Both the position numbers and the translations under genes were made by a program. Below the pieces are notes generated by a model, which saw only the letters and a program-made list of their open reading frames with translations, had not been told where the DNA came from and made no database searches. A stretch of DNA of 64,000 nucleotides from Sphingobium sp. Cam5-1 (lineage in GTDB: Bacteria; Pseudomonadota; Alphaproteobacteria; Sphingomonadales; Sphingomonadaceae), in NCBI RefSeq assembly GCF_015693305.1, contig NZ_CP065138.1:1302001-1366000 (forward strand). The letters are read 5' to 3'. Positions 8,489 through 16,663 of the stretch are shown in pieces (within the stretch, counting starts at the first letter, position 1; every line of letters starts with the position of its first letter).

Positions 8489-9721
8489 TCAGCCAAGTAA
8501 TAGTTCGAGCGCAGGCGGGTGCCCCAAAAAGCCGGAAGGGCTCGCCGAAGCACCATAGGCTCCCGCGGCGAAGATCGCAATCAGGTCCCCTTCCACAACC
8601 GGCGGCAAAGCTACCTTGTCCCCCAGCTTGTCGATCGGTGTGCACAGACACCCCACAACCGTCACCGCCTCTTCCGCGGGCGCCACGCCATAACGGTTCG
8701 CCACCGCCATCGGATAGTTGCGCCGCACCACCGTGCCGAAATTTCCACTCGCCGCCAATTGATGGTGCAATCCACCATCCACCACGACGAACGTCTCGCC
8801 CTGGCTCTGCTTCACATCAACGACGCGGGTCAGGTAGACGCCCGCCTCGCCCACCAGCCAGCGGCCCAGTTCCATCGCAAACTCGCTCTCCGCCAATATG
8901 TCCGGACGGGCGTTCAACGTCTGGCCCAACGCCTCACCGATCGGCGCAATGTCTAACCGCTGATCGCCCGGGAAATAGGGAATGCCAAATCCCCCACCCA
9001 GATTGACGAGCGGCGGCGCAGTACCCACTACATCCGAAAGCCGCGCCGCCAATCCCACAGTCGCCGCCTGCGTGTCGATCAGCGCCTCCGCATCCAGCGC
9101 CTGCGATCCCGCAAAAATATGCCAGCCGCGCCAATCGGCTCCAGCCTCGATCAACAAGCGTGCAAGTGCCGCCGCCCGATCCGCATCGACGCCAAAGGGT
9201 TTGGCCCCGCCGCCCATGCGCATGCCCGACCCTTTCAGGTCAAAGTCGGGATTGACCCGCACCGCCAGCCGGGGCATCCGCCCGCGCTTCTCGGCGATGG
9301 CGAGCGCTCGCCGCGCTTCACCCTCCGACTCAAGGTTCAACGTAACCCCCGCGTCTATCGCGGCGGCAAGTTCATCGTCGCGCTTACCCGGCCCAGCAAA
9401 GCTCACATGCGCGGCGTCCATCCCGGCTTCCAGCGCCCGCGCCAGTTCCCCGCCCGAAGCCACGTCGAAACCATCGACCAACCGCGCCATGCGTTCCAGC
9501 AGCCCCGGATAGGGGTTCGCCTTCACCGCATAATGAATCGACAATTGCGGTGGCATGGCTTCACGCAAACTGCTTACCTGCCGCTCAACAATCCCCATGT
9601 CATAAACGAACAGCGGCGTATCCCCCGCTTCGTCCACCAGGCTTGCCGCGCCGCATCCGCCGATCAGCAACATGCCTTCCTCACCCTCGAAAAAGGGCGG
9701 AACAGGTCCCATCGGCTTCAT
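8489..9721 (-). CDS. PLP-dependent decarboxylase, exosortase A-associated
   Basis: A 410-residue fold-type III PLP enzyme of the ornithine/diaminopimelate decarboxylase group, matching the PEP-CTERM-locus subfamily (TIGR03099 type). Lys67 in HYAVKANP should hold PLP; GGGFGIPYFPGD at 242-253 is the phosphate-binding glycine loop; GCLCTP near 357-362 supplies the catalytic cysteine from the partner subunit. The substrate is not known. It overlaps the AMP-ligase gene by four bases, and an ACP and an acyltransferase lie just beyond. The amino acid or amine it produces may therefore be activated and attached to the exopolysaccharide (inference). Confidence 0.9.
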   Translation of the reverse strand: MKPMGPVPPFFEGEEGMLLIGGCGAASLVDEAGDTPLFVYDMGIVERQVSSLREAMPPQLSIHYAVKANPYPGLLERMARLVDGFDVASGGELARALEAGMDAAHVSFAGPGKRDDELAAAIDAGVTLNLESEGEARRALAIAEKRGRMPRLAVRVNPDFDLKGSGMRMGGGAKPFGVDADRAAALARLLIEAGADWRGWHIFAGSQALDAEALIDTQAATVGLAARLSDVVGTAPPLVNLGGGFGIPYFPGDQRLDIAPIGEALGQTLNARPDILAESEFAMELGRWLVGEAGVYLTRVVDVKQSQGETFVVVDGGLHHQLAASGNFGTVVRRNYPMAVANRYGVAPAEEAVTVVGCLCTPIDKLGDKVALPPVVEGDLIAIFAAGAYGASASPSGFLGHPPALELLLG

Positions 9722-11250
9722 CTGTCATATTCCTTGGCCAGTGCCACTCGGTCGATCTTGCCATTAGGCGTCCGGGGAAAATCCGCCAGCCTGATGATCG
9801 TTCGGGGCTGCATGAAGTTTGGCAATTCGGTCTTCAACCTCGCCTCGACCGCCGCCTCGGCATCAGCGTCGCCAGACCGGATAAGCAACAACACCGCCTG
9901 CCCCAACCGTTCATCCTTGATGCCCAGCGCGACGGCCTCCGCCACCCCGGGCACCGCCACCGCCGCTTCCTCAATCTCGGTCGGACTGATGCGATTGCCC
10001 GAGGATTTGATCATCGCGTCATCACGTCCAACGAAATAGAGCAACCCCTGCCCGTCCCGCCTGACGCTATCCCCCGACCAGACTGCCATGCCGCCATAGC
10101 GAGAGGATGACGGCGCAGGCTTGAACCGCTCGGCCGTGCGCGCCTCATCCCGCCAATAACCCTGCGCCACAAGCGGCCCGCAATGAACCAGCTCACCCGC
10201 TTCATCATCGTCCGTCACGCTGCCGTCCGGCCGCACCACCAATATCTCCGCATGCGGTATCGCCGACCCCATCGAGTCTGGGTAGCTGTCCACCAAGGCG
10301 GGCGGCAGATAGGTGGAGCGAAAAGCCTCGGTCAGCCCATACATGGGATAAAGGTCGGCCTCGGGGAAAAGGCCGCGCAATTTCGCCACCAACGGCCGGG
10401 TGAGCGCGCCACCACTATTCGTCAGGCGCTTCAGCTTCCCCGCCACCTCCGGCTTCCATTCAAGCTCGGTCAACTGCACCCAAAGCGGCGGCACCCCGGC
10501 CAGCGTCGTGATGTCACGCTTGTCCACCGACTTCATGACGTCACGCGCCGTCAGATAGTCGAGTGGATAGACGCACCCGCCCGCATACCAGGTCGAAAAC
10601 AGCTGATTCTGCCCATAATCGAAACTGAAGGGCAGCACGCACAAGGTCCGGTCCTCGGCACTGAGGCCCAGATACCGAGCCACACTCGCCGCACCGAGCC
10701 AAAGATTGGCGTGGCTGAGCATCACCCCCTTGGGCCGCCCGGTCGATCCACTGGTATAAAGGATCGCCGCCAGATCATGCGGCCCGGCCTCGGACGGCGG
10801 CAACTCAGCACCACCACTCATGGCCGCCGCTGCGTCCTCCTCCCGCAACAGACGGCAGTCATCCGGAACATCACCCTGCTGCAAAGTGTCAAGCCGCGCC
10901 GGAGTGCCGATCAGTAACCGTGCGCCGCTGTCGGCCAGGATGTGAGCCACCTGCGCATGTTTCAGCAGCGGATTGACCGGCACATGCACCAGCCCCGCGC
11001 GCGGGGCCGCCAATGGCATCAGCGCGGCGACCGGCCCCTTGGCAATCCAGCTTGCAACCCGCGCACCCTTTTTCAGCCCGAACCCCGCCAGCCAGCCCGC
11101 CAGGCGACCCAGCGTCGTTTCAAGCTCGGCATAATCCTGCGACCCCGATCGGCCATCCAGCGCCGGACGCGCCGCCTCGCCCCGCAACAACAGGTGGTCG
11201 ATCGGGCGAACTTCCTCGCCATCGATCAGGGTGGCGCTGCTTAACTCCAT
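9718..11250 (-). CDS. Acyl-CoA/ACP ligase (AMP-forming), exosortase A-associated
   Basis: A member of the ANL superfamily (TIGR03098 type), about 510 residues. The P-loop-like A3 motif YTSGSTGRPKGV, the YGLTEAF motif, the GDSVRRDGQGLLYFVGRDD hinge region and the C-terminal catalytic lysine in RTPNGKIDR are all present. It adenylates a carboxylic acid and would pass it to a thiol carrier; the ACP encoded nearby on the other strand is the obvious candidate. ATG 11250 is used; a GTG at 11265 is also in frame, and neither has a strong ribosome site. It overlaps the decarboxylase by four bases (ATGA). Confidence 0.9.
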   Translation of the reverse strand: MELSSATLIDGEEVRPIDHLLLRGEAARPALDGRSGSQDYAELETTLGRLAGWLAGFGLKKGARVASWIAKGPVAALMPLAAPRAGLVHVPVNPLLKHAQVAHILADSGARLLIGTPARLDTLQQGDVPDDCRLLREEDAAAAMSGGAELPPSEAGPHDLAAILYTSGSTGRPKGVMLSHANLWLGAASVARYLGLSAEDRTLCVLPFSFDYGQNQLFSTWYAGGCVYPLDYLTARDVMKSVDKRDITTLAGVPPLWVQLTELEWKPEVAGKLKRLTNSGGALTRPLVAKLRGLFPEADLYPMYGLTEAFRSTYLPPALVDSYPDSMGSAIPHAEILVVRPDGSVTDDDEAGELVHCGPLVAQGYWRDEARTAERFKPAPSSSRYGGMAVWSGDSVRRDGQGLLYFVGRDDAMIKSSGNRISPTEIEEAAVAVPGVAEAVALGIKDERLGQAVLLLIRSGDADAEAAVEARLKTELPNFMQPRTIIRLADFPRTPNGKIDRVALAKEYDR

Positions 11251-11300
11251 TTCCAGACTTTTCACCTAAGGCATGGGGACAGTGCCGGGGAGATAATGAT

Positions 11301-12308
11301 TTGCTGGTCACAAGGGAATACAGCACGATCGCGGAGGCCCGGCAGGCGCTGGGCGGACGGATGGATCGCGCCGCGACGCCCTCCCTCTTCGACCGCATCG
11401 ACTGGTTCGAATCGCTGCACGAACATTGCTTCGCCCATCAGCCCATCCGCGTCCTTCAGGCGATCGAGGGACAAGTCGAAGCATGGCTGTTCCTGCTGTC
11501 GCCCTCTTCTGAACGGCAGAGCGCGCTTGCCAACTGGTACAGCTTCGCCTGGTCGCCCATATATCTCGGCCATCCTGACGAGCCGATGCGCCGCCGTCTG
11601 GCAGAGATACTCGCCGCCGAACTGTTCAAGACCGGCCGCCACATCGACTTCTACCCGGTAGGCGATACGGCGGAGATGCTCCTTGATGCCTTTCGGCGCA
11701 GCGGCTGGTTCGGCGTGCGGCGGCCCATGGGCGGACGCCATATGCTCGCCCTAAACGGCCACGACTTCGCCGCCTATTGGGCGGATCGTCCCAGCCGCCT
11801 GCGCAATCAGGTCCAACGCAAGGCCCGCTCCAGCCGCTTCACCATCGAGATTCGTGATCAGGTCGATGACGCCCTGTGGCACGACTATGTGACGGTACAT
11901 GCGAGCAGTTGGAAACAGCCAGAACCCGGCCTCTCCTTCCTCCGCGCGCTGGCAGAGCGAGAGGCGGCCGCCGGAACCCTACGGCTCGGCTTTGCGCGCC
12001 TCAACGGACAGCCGGTAGCAACCCAGCTTTGGACCGTCGAAAATGACGTCGCCCTGATCCACAAGCTCGCGCATGATCGGGCCTTCGACGGCGCTTCTCC
12101 GGGCACATTGCTCAGCCACGCGATGTTCGCCCATGCCATAGATACCGACAGAGTGAGCGTGATCGACTATGGCACCGGCGACAATCCCTACAAGGCGGAA
12201 TGGATGGAGCAGCGCCAGACGCTCTACCGTCTCGACTTCTTCAATCCACGATTTGCCTCGACATGGATTCCCGCCGCGCGAACCGCGATTTCCGCCCTTG
12301 TGGGCTGA
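11301..12308 (+). CDS. GNAT/FemAB-like acyltransferase (Acetyltransf_6), EPS locus
   Basis: A protein of about 335 residues with the C-terminal BioF2/FemAB-like acetyltransferase domain: RLRNQVQRKAR, the SWKQPEPGL segment, LRLGFARLNGQPVATQLW, and the KLAHDRAFDGASPGTLL motif that binds the acyl donor. It may move an acyl group from the adjacent ACP to a sugar or amine (inference). The start is uncertain: TTG 11301 has GGGGAG about nine bases upstream, while the first in-frame ATG is at 11361. It is divergent from the ligase gene with a gap of only about 50 bases, so their promoters must be very close together. Confidence 0.82.
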   Translation: MLVTREYSTIAEARQALGGRMDRAATPSLFDRIDWFESLHEHCFAHQPIRVLQAIEGQVEAWLFLLSPSSERQSALANWYSFAWSPIYLGHPDEPMRRRLAEILAAELFKTGRHIDFYPVGDTAEMLLDAFRRSGWFGVRRPMGGRHMLALNGHDFAAYWADRPSRLRNQVQRKARSSRFTIEIRDQVDDALWHDYVTVHASSWKQPEPGLSFLRALAEREAAAGTLRLGFARLNGQPVATQLWTVENDVALIHKLAHDRAFDGASPGTLLSHAMFAHAIDTDRVSVIDYGTGDNPYKAEWMEQRQTLYRLDFFNPRFASTWIPAARTAISALVG

Positions 12309-12337
12309 AGGCGGAACGACTAGGTAAGCCCCCCATC

Positions 12338-12628
12338 ATGCGGGCGAAAACCTCTATGCCGGTCGACCGGACAAGCGACACGACGAATGCGATGCGCGAT
12401 CTGCTTCGCGATGTTCTGGCCCTATCGCAGGAACGCGTCGATGCGTTCGACGCCGACACGCCCCTGTTCGGCGCTTTGCCCGAACTGGACTCCATGGCCG
12501 TCGCCACGCTGCTGACGGAGATGGAAGACCGGCTCGACATCCTGATCGAGGATGACGACATTGACGGCGAAACCTTCGAGACCTTCGGCACGCTGGTTGC
12601 CTTCGCACAGACAAAGCTAGAGGCCTGA
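12338..12628 (+). CDS. Acyl carrier protein, EPS-locus type
   Basis: A small acidic helical protein of 96 residues from ATG 12338; a later ATG at 12392 would give 79 residues, nearer the usual ACP size. The phosphopantetheine attachment serine is in ELDSMAV (Ser52), followed by the typical acidic helix (TEMEDRLDI). It differs clearly from a fatty-acid AcpP, which has DSLD. It lies 29 bases after the acyltransferase, in the same direction, and should receive the acyl group activated by the divergent AMP ligase. Function in polymer modification is inference. Confidence 0.85.
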   Translation: MRAKTSMPVDRTSDTTNAMRDLLRDVLALSQERVDAFDADTPLFGALPELDSMAVATLLTEMEDRLDILIEDDDIDGETFETFGTLVAFAQTKLEA

Positions 12629-12650
12629 CCCTCTCATCGCCCCCCACCAC

Positions 12651-12730
12651 CCGTTCGGGCTGAGCCTGTCGAAGCCCTCTTCTTTCCTTGAAGGATAATG
12701 AAAGCCCTTCGAAAAGCTCAGGGCGAGCGG
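12651..12730. repeat. REP-like inverted repeat (CCGTTCGGGCTGAGC family)
   Basis: An imperfect palindrome with arms at 12651-12678 and 12702-12730 and a loop of about 23 bases. The left arm begins CCGTTCGGGCTGAGCCTGTC. It lies between the converging ACP and trxB genes and could act as a bidirectional terminator. A half copy is at 23378, and related palindromes beginning CCGTTCGT are at 28305 and 56527. Confidence 0.75.
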
Positions 12731-12788
12731 AAGGTAGCGAAGACCCAGCAAAACGAGGCACGCAACGCGCGCCCCGCTCCACGCCTTC

Positions 12789-13751
12789 TCACTCAGCTGC
12801 CATCGCCTCAAAATCCGCCTCGGCCAGGAACTTCTCCACGTCCAGCGCAGCCATGCATCCCATGCCCGCTGCCGTCACCGCCTGCCGATAAATCTTGTCG
12901 CTGACATCACCCGCCGCGAACACGCCAGGAATAGAGGTACGCGTCGTACCCGGTTCCACGATCAGATAGCCTTCATCCATAGGCAGCTTGTCCACGAACA
13001 GCTCGGTCGCAGGCTGATGCCCGATCGCGACGAACGCCCCGTCCGTCTCGATATGCGAAGCCTTGCCCGTCACCGTATCGACCAGATCGACGCCGACCAG
13101 CCCTTCCGGATTACCGCCACCCACGAACCGCTCGATCTTCTGATTCCACAGCACCTTGATGTTCGGATGCGCAAACAGCCGCTGCTGCAAGATCTTCTCC
13201 GCCCGCAACGAATCACGGCGATGGATCAGCGTAACGTCATGGCTATGGTTGGTGAGGTAAAGCGCCTCCTCGACCGCGGTGTTGCCGCCGCCGATCACGA
13301 CCACCTTCTTGCCCCGATAGAAAAATCCATCGCAGGTCGCGCAGGCGGAAACGCCCTTGCCCTGCAACAGCTGCTCGCCCTCGGTGCCCAGCCACTTCGC
13401 CTGAGCGCCCGTCGCGATCACCAGAGAGTCCGCGAAATAGCGCGTCCCGCTATCGCCCGTCAGGCGAAAGGGACGCTCCGACAAATCGACATCGACGATC
13501 TGGTCGTACATCATCTGCGCGCCGACATGCTCAGCCTGCGCCTGCATCTGCTCCATCAGCCACGGCCCCTGGATCACGTCGCGGAAGCCCGGATAATTTT
13601 CCACATCAGTCGTGATGGTGAGCTGCCCGCCCGGCTGCATGCCCTGCACCACGATCGGCGCCAGCCCCGCGCGCGCGCCATAAATGGCTGCGGACAGGCC
13701 AGCCGGCCCCGAACCGAGGATCAGCATGCGAGTGGAATGGGTAGCGGTCAT
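12789..13751 (-). CDS. trxB: Thioredoxin-disulfide reductase
   Basis: A 320-residue flavoprotein with the FAD-binding GSGPAGLSAAIYGARAGL near 13-30, the redox-active CATC at 137-140, the NADPH site GGGNTAVEEAL at 154-164 and the C-terminal FAD motif GVFAAGDVSD. It passes electrons from NADPH to thioredoxin in the cytoplasm. It is complete and of normal length. It lies downstream of the Anbu operon on the same strand with a gap of 129 bases, so separate transcription is likely. Confidence 0.97.
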   Translation of the reverse strand: MTATHSTRMLILGSGPAGLSAAIYGARAGLAPIVVQGMQPGGQLTITTDVENYPGFRDVIQGPWLMEQMQAQAEHVGAQMMYDQIVDVDLSERPFRLTGDSGTRYFADSLVIATGAQAKWLGTEGEQLLQGKGVSACATCDGFFYRGKKVVVIGGGNTAVEEALYLTNHSHDVTLIHRRDSLRAEKILQQRLFAHPNIKVLWNQKIERFVGGGNPEGLVGVDLVDTVTGKASHIETDGAFVAIGHQPATELFVDKLPMDEGYLIVEPGTTRTSIPGVFAAGDVSDKIYRQAVTAAGMGCMAALDVEKFLAEADFEAMAAE

Positions 13752-13880
13752 TATATTCCCCAGCTCTTTGGATTCGTTTGTCGGGATGAAATAGGCAGCA
13801 GCGCCGGGCGCGCAAGCCTGACTATCGCATGGAAATGCTTGGGCGCGGGCAAGCTGCGCCTCCCCCTGCCACTCCGAACG

Positions 13881-14618
13881 TCAATCAATGACGTTGGGCA
13901 GGTCTTCAAACCCCTTGCGCAGCGCCGCCGACCAGCTGAGAGAAAGCAGCTGAAATTCCTCGTTATCGGCCTCGATACGGGTGCGGATACGGAAATCAAA
14001 CTGGCCGCGCTCGATCACCGTCAGGTCCAGCGGCATGCCCACCGACAGGTTGGATCGCAGCGTCGAATCCATCGACACCAGCACCGCCTTGGTTGCATCC
14101 TCCAGACTCGTCTCGCGCTTGATGATCCGATCCAGGATCGGCTTGCCATATTTATGCTCGCCAATCTGGAAAAAGGGCGTGTCCTCCGTCGCTTCGATGA
14201 AGTTGCCCGCCGAATAGATAAGGTAGAGGCGCGGCTTTCCCCCGCGCCGCTGCCCCGCGAGCAGGATGGAAGCATCGGCCCCAGAACCCTGCATTTCTAT
14301 GGTGCTGCGGTAATGATGCTGCATCTCGCACATGGCGTCGCCGACCAATTGCGCCGCACGGTGCATCGTCGCACAGTTAAGGATGCTTTCAACGTCCGGA
14401 TCGACCTGCGAATCCTTGATCGCGCGGCCCAGCATCGTCTTGACGCCCTGCGTGATGGACAGGTTGCCCGAACACATAAGCACCAGCGCCCTCTCGCCCG
14501 GCACGCTGTAGGTAAAGCTTTTCCGAAAGCGGGCGATATTGTCCATCCCCGCATTGGTGCGGGTGTCCGACAGCATGACCAGTCCTTGGTCCACGCGCAC
14601 CGCCACACAATAGGTCAT
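13881..14618 (-). CDS. Anbu-type proteasome-like peptidase
   Basis: A 245-residue Ntn-hydrolase of the Anbu family (COG3484). MTYCVAVRVDQGLVMLSDTR gives, after Met removal, a Thr1 nucleophile followed by the strands and Asp of a proteasome beta fold. Lys33-equivalent (RKSF) and the later SAGNFIEA and SMDSTL motifs fit the family. It has its own start and does not need a propeptide. Last gene of a four-gene operon with transglutaminase-like, alpha-E and ATP-grasp proteins. Anbu assembles into rings or helices in other bacteria, but its substrates are not established. Confidence 0.93.
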   Translation of the reverse strand: MTYCVAVRVDQGLVMLSDTRTNAGMDNIARFRKSFTYSVPGERALVLMCSGNLSITQGVKTMLGRAIKDSQVDPDVESILNCATMHRAAQLVGDAMCEMQHHYRSTIEMQGSGADASILLAGQRRGGKPRLYLIYSAGNFIEATEDTPFFQIGEHKYGKPILDRIIKRETSLEDATKAVLVSMDSTLRSNLSVGMPLDLTVIERGQFDFRIRTRIEADNEEFQLLSLSWSAALRKGFEDLPNVID

Positions 14619-14642
14619 CGCCCACCGGGCTCCTATATCCGT

Positions 14643-15515
14643 TCAATCCTGCGGGATGGCAGGCTGAAGGCTTTGTTGTTGCTGCCGTTGCAGCTGCCTT
14701 TCTTCCACCCCTTCCTCCGCCTGCGCGATCCGAACGTCCGCGTCAATCCAGATATCGCCCGCCGCCGTCACGGACCCCCGGATGGGCGCCGCCACATTGG
14801 CATCCAGGCCCGACGCCAGCCGCAGATAGCGTTCCGTCACACAAATCCGGTTCGACGGATCGAACCCGACCCAGCCCAGATCCGGCACACACGCCTCAAC
14901 CCAGGCGTGGGTTTCATGCAATGCAACGCCGCCCTCCGCGAGCAGATAGCCGGTCACATAGCGAGCCGGTATGCCGAGGGCGCGCGCGCCCGCGATGAAT
15001 ATCTGCGCATGGTCCTGACAAACCCCCGCCCCCAGTGCAAAAGCCTCTGCCGCCGTGGTATCCGAAGACGTCACGCCGCCCCGATAGGCCACAGCGTCGC
15101 TGACCGCCGCTGACAAGGCATGCAGCCGCGCCAGCGTACCCCCATCATCCGGCAGGGAAAGCGCCATGTCCCGAATGGCGTCGGAAGTTCGGGTCAGCTG
15201 CGTTTCCCGCAGAAAATAGACGGAGGGCACCCGGCCCTCACCATGGCCCAGAACGCCGCTCGTCTCGCTCGTCTCCGCCAACCCTTCGGCAACGATCACC
15301 GCATTGTCCAGCCGGTCATGCCGTATCCAGACAGCCTCCATCTCGCCAAAGCTGTTGCAGCGGAACCCTTCGACCGGCTCGCCATTTACGCTGACCCGCC
15401 ATTCCACCACCCTTTGCGACGCCGTGTCGATCGGCATCAGCTTCAGGCGCATCGCCACCCGGCCTGCCGTCGCGGCATAACGATAGGTCGTCTGATGGCG
15501 GACCAGCAGTTTCAA
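14643..15515 (-). CDS. Transglutaminase-like cysteine protease family protein
   Basis: A 290-residue protein (COG1305). The N-terminal 90 residues form the bacterial transglutaminase-like beta region; the catalytic triad is visible as Cys166 in GAGVCQDHA, His203 in ETHAW and Asp219 in GFDPSN. The Gln-rich tail (about residues 275-288) is probably disordered. No signal peptide. In this operon the protein is predicted to cut or form isopeptide or amide bonds in concert with the ATP-grasp enzyme (inference, following comparative-genomic work on ATP-grasp amidoligase systems). The next gene, Anbu, starts 24 bases downstream. Confidence 0.93.
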   Translation of the reverse strand: MKLLVRHQTTYRYAATAGRVAMRLKLMPIDTASQRVVEWRVSVNGEPVEGFRCNSFGEMEAVWIRHDRLDNAVIVAEGLAETSETSGVLGHGEGRVPSVYFLRETQLTRTSDAIRDMALSLPDDGGTLARLHALSAAVSDAVAYRGGVTSSDTTAAEAFALGAGVCQDHAQIFIAGARALGIPARYVTGYLLAEGGVALHETHAWVEACVPDLGWVGFDPSNRICVTERYLRLASGLDANVAAPIRGSVTAAGDIWIDADVRIAQAEEGVEERQLQRQQQQSLQPAIPQD

Positions 15516-15531
15516 GGTGTACGACGCTCCT

Positions 15532-16464
15532 TCATCCGAAATGATAGGTCTGCGCGATCTCCGCGCCTAATTGATTGGTCATCTTCAATCCGCCCAGCAC
15601 GGTTTCATGCAGACCGACGCGGAAAATCTCGCCGCTGTCCAACTGTTCCAGATCGTTCACCATCCGCCGCACCGTGTCATGGCAGGTCCCCCGCCCATTG
15701 TGCCAACCCGCCAGCCGATTGAGCCGATAGTCAAGCTGTTCATAGCAATAGGCTACACTGCGCGGGAAAAGCCGGTTCAGCATCAGAAAATCGGTGATCT
15801 GCCAGGGCGTGTAGGTGCCGCCATAGACATGGTGATAGGCCCGCGCGCCCGACAGCGCATAGAGAACGGACGTCCACTGATAATGGTCCCGGTTTCCCCC
15901 GATCACCTCGGTCTCTGGCAACAGCACATAATATTTGACGTCGAGCAGCCGCAACGTCATCTGCGCCCGCTCCAGCGCCGACCCGGCACGCAGGAAGTCA
16001 TGTCCTTCATTGCGCAACTGCCCGGAATGCGCCGCACCCCGGAAAGTCATGACCCGCGTCTTGACCCAATCGATCAGCGCCGGGAGCTGCTGCCGCGCTT
16101 CCCCCACATCATAGCTGTCCAGCTTGCGCCAACCTTCGTTCAGCGCCTCCCACATGTCCTGAGTCAGCATGGTGCGCGCCGACTTGGCATTGGCACGCGC
16201 CTTCAGCAGGCAGGACCGAATGGAACTCGGATTATCCAGGTCCAGCATCAGATAGGATATGGCGTCTCTCTCGGCCACCTGTATGCCTTCGGGGAACGGG
16301 CCATCGACCCCGGTTGCCCGCACGACCGACCGCCACTCATCGCGATGATGTGCCCCCGGCAGGATCGCCATGCGCTGTCCCATGGTAAGCAGACGAGCCG
16401 TAGCCTCCGCCCGCTCCATGTAACGCGCCATCCAGTAGAGATTTTCGGCAGTCCGGCTCAGCAT
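15532..16464 (-). CDS. Alpha-E domain-containing protein
   Basis: A 310-residue all-helical protein (COG2307, alpha-E domain). MLSRTAENLYWMARYMERAE at the start is the family's signature, with MTFRGAAH, RIVLE-type helices and a C-terminal conserved CHDTVRRMVNDLEQLDSG motif. Its role is unknown; it always travels with circularly permuted ATP-grasp enzymes and may be a scaffold or substrate-binding partner. It lies 16 bases before the transglutaminase gene. A palindromic element separates it from the ATP-grasp gene upstream. Confidence 0.93.
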   Translation of the reverse strand: MLSRTAENLYWMARYMERAEATARLLTMGQRMAILPGAHHRDEWRSVVRATGVDGPFPEGIQVAERDAISYLMLDLDNPSSIRSCLLKARANAKSARTMLTQDMWEALNEGWRKLDSYDVGEARQQLPALIDWVKTRVMTFRGAAHSGQLRNEGHDFLRAGSALERAQMTLRLLDVKYYVLLPETEVIGGNRDHYQWTSVLYALSGARAYHHVYGGTYTPWQITDFLMLNRLFPRSVAYCYEQLDYRLNRLAGWHNGRGTCHDTVRRMVNDLEQLDSGEIFRVGLHETVLGGLKMTNQLGAEIAQTYHFG

Positions 16465-16495
16465 GGGCTAAACTCCCTGTCAAACGAGAGCTTGG

Positions 16496-16657
16496 TTGCG
16501 CGGAGATTTGGTCCAGAGGGAGGCGAAAATGGCGCTGTTCGAGAACCGGCGCGCAGCGTGCTTAAGGCACGTGAGCACCGGAAGCGCAGAACAGTGCCAT
16601 TTGCAGTCGAAACGAGGCACGTGACTCGTTTCGACTCTGGGCCAAATCTCCGCGCAA
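16496..16657. repeat. Nested palindromic element within the Anbu operon
   Basis: A compound inverted repeat about 162 bases long. The outer arms are perfect over 16 bases (16496-16511 TTGCGCGGAGATTTGG and 16642-16657). Inside are a second pair matching at 13 of 14 positions (16527-16540 and 16579-16592) and a perfect 12-base hairpin (AGTCGAAACGAG at 16605-16616, partner 16625-16636). It nearly fills the gap between the ATP-grasp and alpha-E genes and reads as a small mobile or REP-type element, or a strong RNA structure. Confidence 0.8.
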
Positions 16658-16663
16658 CCCCCA

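Noticed and set aside
13017..15113. A 698-codon open frame on the plus strand across trxB, Anbu and the transglutaminase gene
   Set aside because: It is antisense to three well-supported genes, and its translation is rich in Arg, His and Pro with no recognisable domain; it is a high-GC artefact.
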